64,000 nucleotides of DNA from contig NZ_JAFMSZ010000001.1 of the NCBI RefSeq assembly GCF_017916505.1, positions 744,001 to 808,000 of the forward strand. Reading direction: 5' to 3'. Under the pieces are notes generated by a model that saw nothing but the letters and a program-made list of their open reading frames with translations, did no database searches and had not been told where the DNA came from. Below, piece after piece: positions 34,085-42,431 of the stretch; within the stretch, counting starts at the first letter, position 1; each line of letters starts with the position of its first letter. The DNA is from Naasia sp. SYSU D00057. GTDB lineage: Bacteria > Actinomycetota > Actinomycetes > Actinomycetales > Microbacteriaceae. A program made the translations under genes and the position numbers.

Positions 34085-34761
34085 ACCGGGCGCATCCGGA
34101 ACGCGAGCCGCACGTGGGGCAGCTCGTCGCGCGGCACGACCACGGTGAGCAGCCGGTCGCCGAGGTCGGCCCCGAGGCCCAGGACGTGGGGGTCGGTGTC
34201 GATGCGGATCCCCGGCACGTCGCTGCCGTCGAGACGGATCGGGACGTCGCGCTCGATGTGCCGCTCGGTGACCGCGCCGGTCAGCATGCCCGGAAAGCGG
34301 CCGCGGACGCGCTCCTCGCGGAACACGTTCATCACGACGTAGTTGACGTGGGCGACGAGCTCCTCCTCCACGGTGCGGAGTGCGAGCGGGCCCGGGAAGC
34401 AGGTGGTGCGCACCGCCTCCCACAGACTCGGATAGCGGCTCGCCTCCCGCATCCGGAGGAACCACTCCGGCGCCGGCTCGGGCAGCGGCAGCTCGAGCTC
34501 CGCGGCCTCGACCACGGAGAGCTCACGGAGGTTGCGCGGGTCGGCGCGGTCCTCCGGATGGCGCCACAGCAGATAGGTGAGCGAGGCGGCCGCGGCCATA
34601 AGCCGCCCGTTGCGCGTCTCGGTGGCCTGGCTCACGCTCAGCTCCTCGAGGGACGGCTGCTCCTCGAACCCGATCAGGCGCACGGGGAACACGGCGGCCA
34701 CCTCGTCGGGGGTGGGCGGGGCCGGCAGGTCGACGAGCCGGCGGCTTGGATCGACGTACAT
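34057..34761 (-). CDS. Hypothetical protein
   Basis: A 234-residue soluble protein I do not recognise. It is acidic and mostly helical by composition, with RNGRLMAAAASLTYLLWRHPED and an Arg-rich beta-type C-terminal half (IRLDGSDVPGIRIDTDPHVLGLGADLGDRLLTVVVPRDEL). There is no signal peptide or membrane segment. The ATG at 34761 lacks an obvious ribosome site. It is convergent with the alpha/beta hydrolase and overlaps it by 28 bases, so the two messages are antisense at their ends. Confidence 0.65.
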   Translation of the reverse strand: MYVDPSRRLVDLPAPPTPDEVAAVFPVRLIGFEEQPSLEELSVSQATETRNGRLMAAAASLTYLLWRHPEDRADPRNLRELSVVEAAELELPLPEPAPEWFLRMREASRYPSLWEAVRTTCFPGPLALRTVEEELVAHVNYVVMNVFREERVRGRFPGMLTGAVTERHIERDVPIRLDGSDVPGIRIDTDPHVLGLGADLGDRLLTVVVPRDELPHVRLAFRMRPVQRAEPLSG

Positions 34762-34820
34762 GCAGGGACTCTGGTCGCACTCGCGCCCGGTCACAAGCGC
34801 CGGACGGCGGTGGGGCGCAT

Positions 34821-35075
34821 TCAGCCGACCGCCCGCGGCCGGCGTCGCCCGTTCGCGTACTGCTCGAGAGCGGCGAGCGACTCCTGCCAGGAGCCGAAGC
34901 AGCCGCACACCGACGGAGCGGGATTGAGTGCCAGCACCTCGTAGCCGTCGTCCCGCCGCTCGATGTAGCCGAGGATGCGCCGCGCGTCGCCCTCGTCGAT
35001 GCGACCGTCGCAGATCCGCCACTCGCATCGACTGAGCGCGACGATCTCGAGTGGGATGTGCTTGCTGTGGTCCAC
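34821..35075 (-). CDS. Small hypothetical protein
   Basis: An 84-residue protein of unknown family. Notable residues are RCEWRICDGRIDEGDARRILGYIERRDDGYEVLALNPA and a downstream CGCF. I prefer the GTG at 35075 because AGGAG then lies 9 bases away; a GTG at 35084 would touch the ribosome site. The gene is short and on the same strand as the hypothetical protein downstream, about 60 bases away, so they may be co-transcribed. Confidence 0.65.
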   Translation of the reverse strand: MDHSKHIPLEIVALSRCEWRICDGRIDEGDARRILGYIERRDDGYEVLALNPAPSVCGCFGSWQESLAALEQYANGRRRPRAVG

Positions 35076-35191
35076 CTCGGCCACCTCCTGATCCCCGAAA
35101 GGTAGGTCGCGCTAAGCAATCAGGACGAGGGGATTGACTTTCCGCCGAGCGCCCTCTCACGGGGGCGCGAGGACGCTACAGTCCGAGGACC

Positions 35192-36397
35192 ATGTCGACG
35201 GAAGCTGAAGCCCGCAACGCACCGCATCGCCCAGCTGAGCGTCGAAACCGCGTCCGCCGTCGCGCGCTGCGAGCGCGCGTCCTTCTCAGCGGCGGCACCA
35301 TCCTGATGCTGGCCGGGTGCGTGATCGCCGGGCCGGAACCCGGAGCGGTGGCCGAGCGATCGAGGGAACATGCGAGCCCCCTCGAACTGGCGCAACTCGC
35401 CCTCGACTCCTACTTCGATGCCGCGGACGGCGCATCTGCGGGCACGGACTGGAAATGGGCGGTCTACTTCCTGGGTCTGGAATCGGTGCGGGAGGCGACG
35501 GGGCGCGCGGAGTACGCGGACCGCATCCTCGCCTGGGGCAAGCGCAACGGTTGGGACCCGTCCGTGCCGGATACACCGACCTCCAACCCCGACAATCGAG
35601 CCGCGATCCAGGTATGGCTCCAAGCCGACCGCGCCGGGCTCCCCGTCGAACTCGAGGCCGCCGCCGACCTGATGGCCGAGGATGCCACCGCACCCGCCTC
35701 GACCTACTGGTGGATCGACTCCCTATTCATGGGACTGCCACTGTGGCCGATGTGGGCTGAGCGGAGCGGCGACAGCGGAGCCGGTCGGAGGTCGGCCGAG
35801 TTCTACGATTTCCTCAAGGAAGATGCGGTGACGAAGTGGCGCCCGGAGTGCACCCCGGGTGGGCTTTTCGATGAGACCGAGAACCTCTGGTGGCGGGACT
35901 GCCGCTATGTCGGAGAACGAGACGAACTCGGGAACAAGGTCTTCTGGTCACGGGGCAACGGCTGGGTGCTCGCCGCCATGGCCCGCATGGTAGAAGAACT
36001 GCCCGCGCCTGGGCCGGAGCGAGCGGAGTACGCGGCCATGCTGCAGCGGATGGCGGCGCGACTCGTGACGCTACAGGGCGAGGATGGCCTGTGGCGATCC
36101 AGTCTTCTGAGTCCGTCGCTGTTTCCGGAGCCCGAAACGAGTGGCACCGCGCTCATGCTCTACGCCATCGCGTCGGGCGTCCGAGGAGGGGTGTTGGACG
36201 AGGCGGTGTACCGCCCGGCGCTGGAGCGTGGATGGGAAGGCCTCGCCTCGGCAATCGACGACTCCGGCTTCGTGTCCCACTGCCAGGCCGTCGGCGAAGC
36301 TCCGGGGCCGTCCAGCACGACGGAGTCGACTCCGTTCTGCGTAGGCGCGGTCGCCCTGGCTGCCGCCGAGTATCACGCTCTGAAGGCGCGGCTGTGA
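35192..36397 (+). CDS. GH88/GH105-like glycoside hydrolase lipoprotein
   Basis: A 401-residue predicted lipoprotein: a basic N-terminus of ~30 residues, then a hydrophobic stretch ending in the lipobox LAGC. The body resembles unsaturated rhamnogalacturonyl hydrolases (YteR/YesR): TDWKWAVYFLGLESV, DNRAAIQVWLQ, STYWWIDSLFMGLPLWPMWA, FWSRGNGWVLAAMARMVEELP, and SGTALMLYAIASGV. It would act on plant pectin-derived oligosaccharides at the cell surface. Sampled GC is ~58%, lower than the flanks, hinting at a different history. GAGGACC precedes the ATG. Confidence 0.85.
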   Translation: MSTEAEARNAPHRPAERRNRVRRRALRARVLLSGGTILMLAGCVIAGPEPGAVAERSREHASPLELAQLALDSYFDAADGASAGTDWKWAVYFLGLESVREATGRAEYADRILAWGKRNGWDPSVPDTPTSNPDNRAAIQVWLQADRAGLPVELEAAADLMAEDATAPASTYWWIDSLFMGLPLWPMWAERSGDSGAGRRSAEFYDFLKEDAVTKWRPECTPGGLFDETENLWWRDCRYVGERDELGNKVFWSRGNGWVLAAMARMVEELPAPGPERAEYAAMLQRMAARLVTLQGEDGLWRSSLLSPSLFPEPETSGTALMLYAIASGVRGGVLDEAVYRPALERGWEGLASAIDDSGFVSHCQAVGEAPGPSSTTESTPFCVGAVALAAAEYHALKARL

Positions 36398-36407
36398 GAT
36401 CGCAGCT

Positions 36408-37661
36408 TCAGGACAGTGTCTTGAGCGGGGCGTCGGAGCTCAATACGAATCCGCGACCTTCCCCGTCGGTGCACTTCGCGCCGACGCTGGCGGATAGGAC
36501 GCATTCGAAGTCACCGGCGACGTAGCGCACATCCCGCTCGAGCCGCTCGCCGACTTCCGGCACAGTTGAGACACAAGGAGTCGAGACACCGCTGGCATCC
36601 AGGGCGACCGCCACCGCAACCGCGCTCTCCGGGCACCGAGCCTGAGGAGACCCGTCATAGGTGACCGCCCGCACCGCACACTGCACTGCGTCCTGGTCGA
36701 AGTGACACCAGAGATTGCCAGACGCGCTCACGAGATCCACGGGTCCCGCCGCCACGTCGATGACCTCCACGGGCAAGGTCGGCGTCGGAACAGGCGCGGG
36801 CGTGGCCGCGGGGCCGGCAAGCGATGCCTGCGCGAACAGCGCGGACAGGGTCCACGCTCCACCCGCGATCACGAGCACCGCAGCGACGGCGGCAGCGGCG
36901 ATCAGGCCTAGCCGTCGTCGACCGACTGGGAGCGCATCCGCGGCCGGGGTCGACGACGTGGGAGGCGGGGGCAGCAGACCGGACGGTGCCGGCGGCACTG
37001 CCAAAAGCGGCGCCGGCGGCAGCACAGGCGGCGAGGGCGAGCTGGCTCTGCCTACACCTGCCTTGCGAGTTGCCGGAGGCAGGACTTCCGCCTCCGACTG
37101 CTCGCGGACGCCCCCTGAAGCTGGCGCTGAGGAAACGGCACGGGGAGTCTCCCGTTCGACCTCGAGAACCTGCGCGGGAGGGGCAGCCGAACCTGCGGCA
37201 GGAGGGGCCGGGGGCATCGGGACATTCCCGCCCTGTGCGGCAGCGGTCCCATGAGGTCCGCCCGGCGCAGCCGTAGCGCTCCCTGGAAAGAGCGGCGGCG
37301 CGACGAGCGGGGGCGGGACGACCTGCGGCCGCCGCTCGCCCTTTGCGGTCGTGATTGCACTGACATCAGCGGGAAATACCGGAGGCGAAGCAAGAGGCGC
37401 GGGGATGGCCGACGCTGTCGTGGGACCGACGACATCTCCCTCGAGCACCGGATGGTCCCCCGACCCTGCGCCCGGAAAGCGAGGAGGAGCAGCGGGCGGC
37501 GGAGGAGGCACCGGCAGTGCTCGATCCTCCCTGCTCTCGACTTCCAGTGCGAAGGGCCTTTGTGAAGCTGCGTCGATCACAACGGCAGCGCCACACGCGG
37601 CGCAGAAGTTCGCTCCCTCGAGGAGCGGGGAACCGCAGTTATGGCAATAGCGAGACGGCAT
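36408..37661 (-). CDS. Zinc-ribbon, proline-rich single-pass membrane protein
   Basis: A 417-residue protein. The N-terminal zinc ribbon is CHNCGSPLLEGANFCAACGA (two CxxC pairs). ~240 residues of low-complexity Pro/Ala/Ser follow, then one transmembrane helix (~residues 270-295). The C-terminal ~120 residues lie outside by prediction and hold six cysteines (WCHF, VQCAV, ARCPE, TPCVST, FECVL, AKCTD). The function is unknown; the layout suggests linking a cytosolic ribbon to a wall-side sensor domain. It is divergent from two DUF2510 membrane proteins, which share the domain style. ATG 37661 is preceded by GGAAA. Confidence 0.78.
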   Translation of the reverse strand: MPSRYCHNCGSPLLEGANFCAACGAAVVIDAASQRPFALEVESREDRALPVPPPPPAAPPRFPGAGSGDHPVLEGDVVGPTTASAIPAPLASPPVFPADVSAITTAKGERRPQVVPPPLVAPPLFPGSATAAPGGPHGTAAAQGGNVPMPPAPPAAGSAAPPAQVLEVERETPRAVSSAPASGGVREQSEAEVLPPATRKAGVGRASSPSPPVLPPAPLLAVPPAPSGLLPPPPTSSTPAADALPVGRRRLGLIAAAAVAAVLVIAGGAWTLSALFAQASLAGPAATPAPVPTPTLPVEVIDVAAGPVDLVSASGNLWCHFDQDAVQCAVRAVTYDGSPQARCPESAVAVAVALDASGVSTPCVSTVPEVGERLERDVRYVAGDFECVLSASVGAKCTDGEGRGFVLSSDAPLKTLS

Positions 37662-37785
37662 GAAGCATTTCCGGGTGGCGGCGTGACAGTCGGGTAATCG
37701 CAAACACTACAGGCAGACGGACGCTTTTACTTCCCGCCGTTATCACTGCTACTTTCTTCGCACCCGCATATCTAGGAGTTCCCCA

Positions 37786-38472
37786 ATGGCGTCCACCCCC
37801 ACGCCTTCCTCTTCCGTCCCATCCGGCTGGTACCAGGACCCTGCTGAACCGGCTCAGCAGCGCTACTGGGACGGCTATTCATGGACCGATCACATCGCTC
37901 CGATACCTGACACCGCTTCCGACTCGCAGGAGTCGTCATCACTGAAAACCGACGTTTCTGCCGCTCCTGCAGTGCGAATATCGAGACGGAGGTGGGTGGT
38001 CATCGCCGGCACCGCACTGATTGCCCTTCTCCTGGCCACGGGGGGCATGGTGTGGAAGACGACCAGCGACGCAGCAGCAGCGGAGGAGGCGCGAGAAGTG
38101 GCGGCGGCTGCCGCGGCGGCGGCGGAAGCACAACAGAAGGCCGAAGCTGAAGCGCGGGCCCGCGACGACCAGGAGCGAAAGGACGAGGCGGAGCGAGCAA
38201 GTCGCCGCGACGCTGTTCCGGGAATCGAGGCGAGCGTCAAGAAGATGGCCGAGGAACACGTCGCCGAGGGCATGATCGACGGGGCCATCATCGATGTCAC
38301 CTGCTCTCCCGTCGGTGGCGGATCGACCGATGACCTCACAGAGCAAACGACGGTATTCGACTGTTTCGTGGCCAACGAGGACAACGGTGACGGCACCATG
38401 AGCGGCTTCTCGTACAACGCGACTATGAACTGGTCCACAGGCTCGTACACCTACGGTTTCGGCTCCCCATAG
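37786..38472 (+). CDS. DUF2510 membrane protein with coiled-coil segment
   Basis: A 228-residue protein. An N-terminal DUF2510 motif (GWYQDPAEPAQQRYWDGYSWTD) is followed by a polar linker, one transmembrane helix (~66-88), an Ala/Glu/Lys/Arg-rich probable coiled coil (~93-140) and a C-terminal outside domain with two cysteines (DVTCSP and DCFVAN). AGGAG lies upstream of the ATG. It is followed by another DUF2510 gene on the same strand 68 bases later. The function of this actinobacterial family is unknown. Confidence 0.85.
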   Translation: MASTPTPSSSVPSGWYQDPAEPAQQRYWDGYSWTDHIAPIPDTASDSQESSSLKTDVSAAPAVRISRRRWVVIAGTALIALLLATGGMVWKTTSDAAAAEEAREVAAAAAAAAEAQQKAEAEARARDDQERKDEAERASRRDAVPGIEASVKKMAEEHVAEGMIDGAIIDVTCSPVGGGSTDDLTEQTTVFDCFVANEDNGDGTMSGFSYNATMNWSTGSYTYGFGSP

Positions 38473-38540
38473 GGGCGGAATCTCCCTTTCTGCATTGTCA
38501 TCGCCCTCTGCTTCCCTACGCCGTGCAACCGAAGGACGCC

Positions 38541-39557
38541 ATGTCAAATCCCACTGAACAACCGATCCCGGCCGGTTGGTACCAGGACCCCCAAGCGCAT
38601 CAGCAGCAGCGTTACTGGGACGGCTCCGCCTGGACGGAGCATGTGGCACCGATTCCGCGACTGCCCGCACCTTCCGCCTCTGAAGCACCAAGCGCCGTAC
38701 CGGGGGTCACAGCGACGCCTGCGGAGACTCCCGTCGCCCCGTCACCCCGCGCGCTTTCGGCTGGAGTGCCTAACGGCCTCGGGATCGCGGCGCTGGTCGT
38801 GGGCGCCGTGGGACTCGGGCTTTCGTTCATCCCTCTCATAGGCGGACTCGGAGGCTTCATCGCGTTCGTAGGTCTCGTCCTCGGAGTCGTGGCCCTGTTC
38901 CTTCGAGGCCGACGCAAGGGCATCGCAGTTGCGGGCACGGTCGTCTCGGGAATCGCGCTGGTCCTGTCCATCGCAATGGGGCTGTTCTACACCGCCGCCT
39001 TCGTCGCCTCGGTTGACCAAGCGGTCGAGGACCGCGCGCCGTCCGTCGTCGAGCCGGAGGATCAGGCAGCAGGCGCTCCCGCAGATGACACGGCGCCGCC
39101 GGCCGAGCAGGTCGATGAGGCCACTGCAGGAAGCCGTGAGAACCCGAGCGCATTGGGCACCACCATCTCCGTCGAGGGGGGTGACGGCGTCGATTGGGAG
39201 ATCACTCCGACGTCTGCGCTCCTCGATGTGACCGCTCAGGTGAAGGCGGCCAACACCTTCAACCCCGATCCCGCCCCCGGCAACGTCTATGCGCAGCTCA
39301 ACGTCCACGTGAAGTACGTCGGGCCCGACAGCGGAAGCCCGTCCGAGCTCGTCTTCACCTACGTCTCCGACGAAGGACGCGAGTACAACGGGTCGTTCGT
39401 GGTGATGGACGGACAGCTCAGTGACGTGTCCGAGCTGTTCTCCCCCGGCGAGGCAGACGGATCGGTGATCATCGAGATTCCCGCCGACGGCGCGGATCAG
39501 GGTGTCTGGGGCGTCGAGTACGTATGGGGCGATCCGCACTTCTTCGCCGCAGTCTGA
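38541..39557 (+). CDS. DUF2510 membrane protein with C-terminal DUF4352-like domain
   Basis: A 338-residue protein. DUF2510 (GWYQDPQAHQQQRYWDGSAW) is followed by a linker, two or three hydrophobic segments (GLGIAALVVGAVGLGLSF, IAFVGLVLGVVALFL, SGIALVLSIAMGLFYTAAF; DUF4190-like) and an extracellular beta domain. That domain (ENPSALGTTISVEG..., VYAQLNVHVKYVGPDSG) looks like the DUF4352 immunoglobulin-like fold. AAGGA precedes ATG 38541; an upstream in-frame GTG lies six codons before. It is likely in one operon with the preceding DUF2510 gene. Confidence 0.85.
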   Translation: MSNPTEQPIPAGWYQDPQAHQQQRYWDGSAWTEHVAPIPRLPAPSASEAPSAVPGVTATPAETPVAPSPRALSAGVPNGLGIAALVVGAVGLGLSFIPLIGGLGGFIAFVGLVLGVVALFLRGRRKGIAVAGTVVSGIALVLSIAMGLFYTAAFVASVDQAVEDRAPSVVEPEDQAAGAPADDTAPPAEQVDEATAGSRENPSALGTTISVEGGDGVDWEITPTSALLDVTAQVKAANTFNPDPAPGNVYAQLNVHVKYVGPDSGSPSELVFTYVSDEGREYNGSFVVMDGQLSDVSELFSPGEADGSVIIEIPADGADQGVWGVEYVWGDPHFFAAV

Positions 39558-39680
39558 TCGACTCAGGTAGGCCCTTGCGCTGGTGCGAATGGCGGTCGCC
39601 TCCGTCGAGGTTTCCCTTCGGACCCGGAACACGGCTCTGACCTGCGGTGTTGTATTCATGGACACCCACGAGGAGGACAC

Positions 39681-39938
39681 ATGAAGGGCGACCGTGTCGA
39701 GGTCGTCGTCGATGCCGGCGGCGACACCAGGACGTACGAGATCGAGGCGACCCGGGCGGGCCGCCGGTTGGACATCACTCAGGGGCGCGGCCTCGTCGAG
39801 GTGACCGAGGTGACCCGGGGCGGAACCCCCGTGCGCACCGCGCGGTTCATGGCGAACCGGGTGATCGCGCTCGTCGAGCATCCCGCGACGCAGGAGCCGA
39901 CCGCCGAGGAGATCGTCACCCTGCGCCGCGCCGCGTGA
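39681..39938 (+). CDS. Small conserved-looking hypothetical protein
   Basis: An 85-residue basic/acidic mixed protein, mostly beta strands by eye (DRVEVVVDAGGDTRTYEIEATRAGRRLDI). No family recognised. GAGGAGG upstream gives a strong start. Its stop overlaps the GTG of an ATPase/kinase gene (GTGA), so the two are coupled, and a joint function is likely. Confidence 0.75.
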   Translation: MKGDRVEVVVDAGGDTRTYEIEATRAGRRLDITQGRGLVEVTEVTRGGTPVRTARFMANRVIALVEHPATQEPTAEEIVTLRRAA

Positions 39939-40477
39939 CTCTCGACGACCTGCCCCGCCGGGCGGTCGTCGTGCTCGTCGGTGCGCCGGCGTCGGGGAAG
40001 ACGACCCTTCGCCGCCGGCTGCTGGCGGCGAAGGCGGGGCCCGACGCCGTCCTGAGCCCCGACGACGAGCGCGCTCGGCTGCGCGACCGGGACGTGGCGG
40101 CGGGCCGGGAGCCGCGGCCGCTGCAGGACTACTCGCTCGCCGCCATCCGGCGCTGCGAAGCCGACGCGGACCGGCTCCTCGCCGCCGGCCGCGGCTACCT
40201 CTACGACGCGACCGGCCTCCGCCGGCGCGAGCGGGTGCGCCACGTCGACGCGGCGCACCAGGCCGGGCTGCCGGCCATCGCGGTGCTCCTGCCCGCACTC
40301 CCCCTGCACGTGCTGCTCGAGCGCAACGCTCCGCGCACGGAGGATCGGCGAGTGCCCGACGACATCGTCGCCCGGCACGCACACCGGCGCAGCCTGCTGA
40401 GCCCCGGGCTGCTCCGCGAGGAGGGCTTCGACGAGGTGCTCGAGGCACCGGAGCTCGACGTGCCGCCCCAGTCCTAG
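39935..40477 (+). CDS. P-loop kinase-like ATPase (AAA_33 type)
   Basis: A 180-residue P-loop protein resembling the kinase domain of polynucleotide kinases. Walker A is GAPASGKTT, then SPDDERARLRDRD and a YLYDATGLRRRERVRHV segment matching the DxTx-type core. A basic lid (LLERNAPRTEDRRVPDDIV) follows. The substrate could be a nucleic acid end, nucleoside or small molecule. The GTG start overlaps the small upstream gene by four bases. Confidence 0.82.
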   Translation: MTLDDLPRRAVVVLVGAPASGKTTLRRRLLAAKAGPDAVLSPDDERARLRDRDVAAGREPRPLQDYSLAAIRRCEADADRLLAAGRGYLYDATGLRRRERVRHVDAAHQAGLPAIAVLLPALPLHVLLERNAPRTEDRRVPDDIVARHAHRRSLLSPGLLREEGFDEVLEAPELDVPPQS

Positions 40478-40611
40478 TGCTTCGCGTCCCTCAACGGAAC
40501 GATGGCGTTCTCCCAGCCCCTCCGCAGGCCGGCCTGTGCCTCCCGATATGCGGGCACTCGACGGTGGGGTGCAGCCCCTCAATCCGGAGGGGCGGGATGA
40601 GGAGAAGGAAC

Positions 40612-41316
40612 ATGACCAAGCGCAGAACGCTGGCCGTCGCCGGCGCGACCCTCGCGGCGACGCTCACCGCCGGAGGGCTCACGGCCGCGGCCCTTCCGGC
40701 GGTGGCGGAGACGGAGTCGTCGACCTCGACCGAGACGCGGCCCGAACGCGGGCCGCACGAGGCGAACGGCATCACCGAGGAGGAGCTGACCGGCGACACC
40801 GCCGACCAGGTCGAGGCGGCCGTGCTGGCCGAGTACCCGGACGCGACGATCGACCGGATGGAGACGGACGCGGAGGGCGCGGCGTACGAGGCGCACATCA
40901 CCCAGGCCGACGGCACCCGCGCGACGGTGAAGCTCGACGAGTCGTTCGCGATCACCGGCACCGAGACGGGCGGGCCGGGAGGCGGCGGTCGTGGCGGCCC
41001 GCGCGGCGACGAGGAGGAGCTGACCGGGGACGTCGCCGACCAGGTCGAGGCAGCGGTGCTCGAGGAGTACCCGGACGCGACGATCGAGCGGATGGAGACC
41101 GACTCGGACGGGGCCGCCTACGAGGCGCACATCACTCAGGCCGACGGCACCCGCGCGACCGTGAAGCTGGACGAGTCGTTCGCCATCACCGGCACCGAGA
41201 CGGGCGGCCCCGGCGCCCGCGGCCACGGTCCGGGCTCGGCGGACGAGGACTCGGCGGACGAGGACGCTGCGGATGACGGCACCTCGAGCTCGGACGGCAG
41301 CGAGAGCACGAGCTGA
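40612..41316 (+). CDS. Exported protein with duplicated PepSY-like domain
   Basis: A 234-residue protein with a signal peptide (ending near AVAETE). It has two ~67-residue repeats that are almost identical, EELTGDTADQVEAAVLAEYPDATIDRM... and the second copy from position 41014. Each looks like a PepSY/peptidase propeptide-type unit (AVLxEYPDATIxRMETDxxGAAYEAHITQADG), a fold linked to inhibition or metal-dependent signalling outside the cell. Gly-rich linkers and an acidic Ser/Asp tail complete it. A GAGGAGAAGGAA site precedes ATG 40612. Confidence 0.82.
   Translation: MTKRRTLAVAGATLAATLTAGGLTAAALPAVAETESSTSTETRPERGPHEANGITEEELTGDTADQVEAAVLAEYPDATIDRMETDAEGAAYEAHITQADGTRATVKLDESFAITGTETGGPGGGGRGGPRGDEEELTGDVADQVEAAVLEEYPDATIERMETDSDGAAYEAHITQADGTRATVKLDESFAITGTETGGPGARGHGPGSADEDSADEDAADDGTSSSDGSESTS
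40780..41214 (+). repeat. 201-bp direct repeat encoding the two PepSY-like units
   Basis: Copies at 40780-40980 and 41014-41214, offset 234 bases, are highly similar at DNA level. The high identity suggests a recent internal duplication or gene conversion. Confidence 0.8.
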
Positions 41317-41330
41317 ACCCCGGCCGCGGT

Positions 41331-41355
41331 CGGCGGGTGTGGAACCGTCCCGCCG
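41331..41355. terminator. Hairpin between convergent genes
   Basis: CGGCGGG (41331-41337) pairs with CCCGCCG (41349-41355) across an 11-base loop, between the PepSY-like gene and the convergent MDR oxidoreductase. Probably a bidirectional terminator. Confidence 0.45.
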
Positions 41356-41402
41356 GCCGCGGCGCCCGAGGAGCATCCCAGCCGGAAGGAGCCCCGGCGT
41401 CG

Positions 41403-42419
41403 CTACGCCGCCGGAGCCTCCGCGATGGTGATGACGACCTTCGCGCGGGCGTGCTCCGTCTCCAGATACCTGATGGCCTCGGGCGCCTGCTCGAGCGGGT
41501 AGGTCCGGTCGACGGCGGGGCGCACCCGTCCCGCCTCGATGAGCTCGCGGAGTTCGGCGAGGTGCTCGGCGATCGCCGGCTCCCCCGTCATCGGCACCAG
41601 ACGCTGGGGCACGAAGCGCCCGGTGGCCTGCGCGGCGATCAGCCGCCCGATCGGGCCGAAGACGCTGCCGCCCGTCGAGCTGCCGCCGCCGGACAGCAGG
41701 CTGGTGCCGCCGGGCTTCACGACCCGGCGCAGGTCGCGCAGCCGCCGGTTGCCGACCAAGTCGAAGAGGACGTCGTACCGGGCTTCGGTGCGGGTGAAGT
41801 CCTCGCGCGTGTAGTCGACGACGTGGTCCGCGCCGAGCGAGCGCAGCTGGTCGGCGTTGCGCGGACTGCACACGCCGGTCACCTCCGCGCCGAGCGCCTT
41901 CGCGATCTGCACGGCGAAGGTGCCGACCCCGCCGGAGGCGCCGTTGATGAGGACCGACTGCCCGGGCCTGACCTTGGCGAGGTCGCGGAGGCCGAGCAGC
42001 GCCGTGCTGCCGGAGAGCGGCACGGCGGCGGCCTGCTCGAAGGTGAGGTTCTCGGGCTTCCGCGCCACTCGGCTCACCGGCACGACCGCGTACTCCGCGA
42101 ACGCGCCGTCGGCGAGCCCCAGGTCGCCGTACACCTCGGCGCCGACCGGGAGGTCGGTCGCTCCGGGCCCGACCGCCTCCACCGTTCCGGCGAAGTCGCG
42201 ACCGCGCACCGGCCGCTTGGGCCCGCGCCGACCGAAGACCTGGGGCGCCATCAGGCGGGCGATGTAGGGGTCGCCGCGCATCACATGCCAGTCGGCGGCG
42301 TTGACTGCGGCCGCACGCACCCGCACCAGCACCTCGTCCACGGCGGGAGTCGGGCGGTCGAGCTCGGTAAGGGCGAGAGCCTCGGGCCCTCCGTAGCGGC
42401 TCTGGACGATCGCGCGCAT
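41403..42419 (-). CDS. NAD(P)-dependent alcohol dehydrogenase/quinone oxidoreductase (MDR family)
   Basis: A 338-residue medium-chain dehydrogenase/reductase. It begins with MRAIVQSRYGGPEALALTELDRP and has VRAAAVNAADWHVMRGDPY, GRDFAGTVEAVG and a nucleotide-binding GASGGVGTFAVQIAKALGAEVTGV. No zinc-binding Cys cluster, as in quinone oxidoreductase-like members. It probably reduces a quinone or unsaturated carbonyl; the substrate is unknown. First base is ATG 42419, and the DUF4386 gene ends 12 bases before it on the same strand. Confidence 0.9.
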   Translation of the reverse strand: MRAIVQSRYGGPEALALTELDRPTPAVDEVLVRVRAAAVNAADWHVMRGDPYIARLMAPQVFGRRGPKRPVRGRDFAGTVEAVGPGATDLPVGAEVYGDLGLADGAFAEYAVVPVSRVARKPENLTFEQAAAVPLSGSTALLGLRDLAKVRPGQSVLINGASGGVGTFAVQIAKALGAEVTGVCSPRNADQLRSLGADHVVDYTREDFTRTEARYDVLFDLVGNRRLRDLRRVVKPGGTSLLSGGGSSTGGSVFGPIGRLIAAQATGRFVPQRLVPMTGEPAIAEHLAELRELIEAGRVRPAVDRTYPLEQAPEAIRYLETEHARAKVVITIAEAPAA

Positions 42420-42431
42420 CGGTCGATCCTC

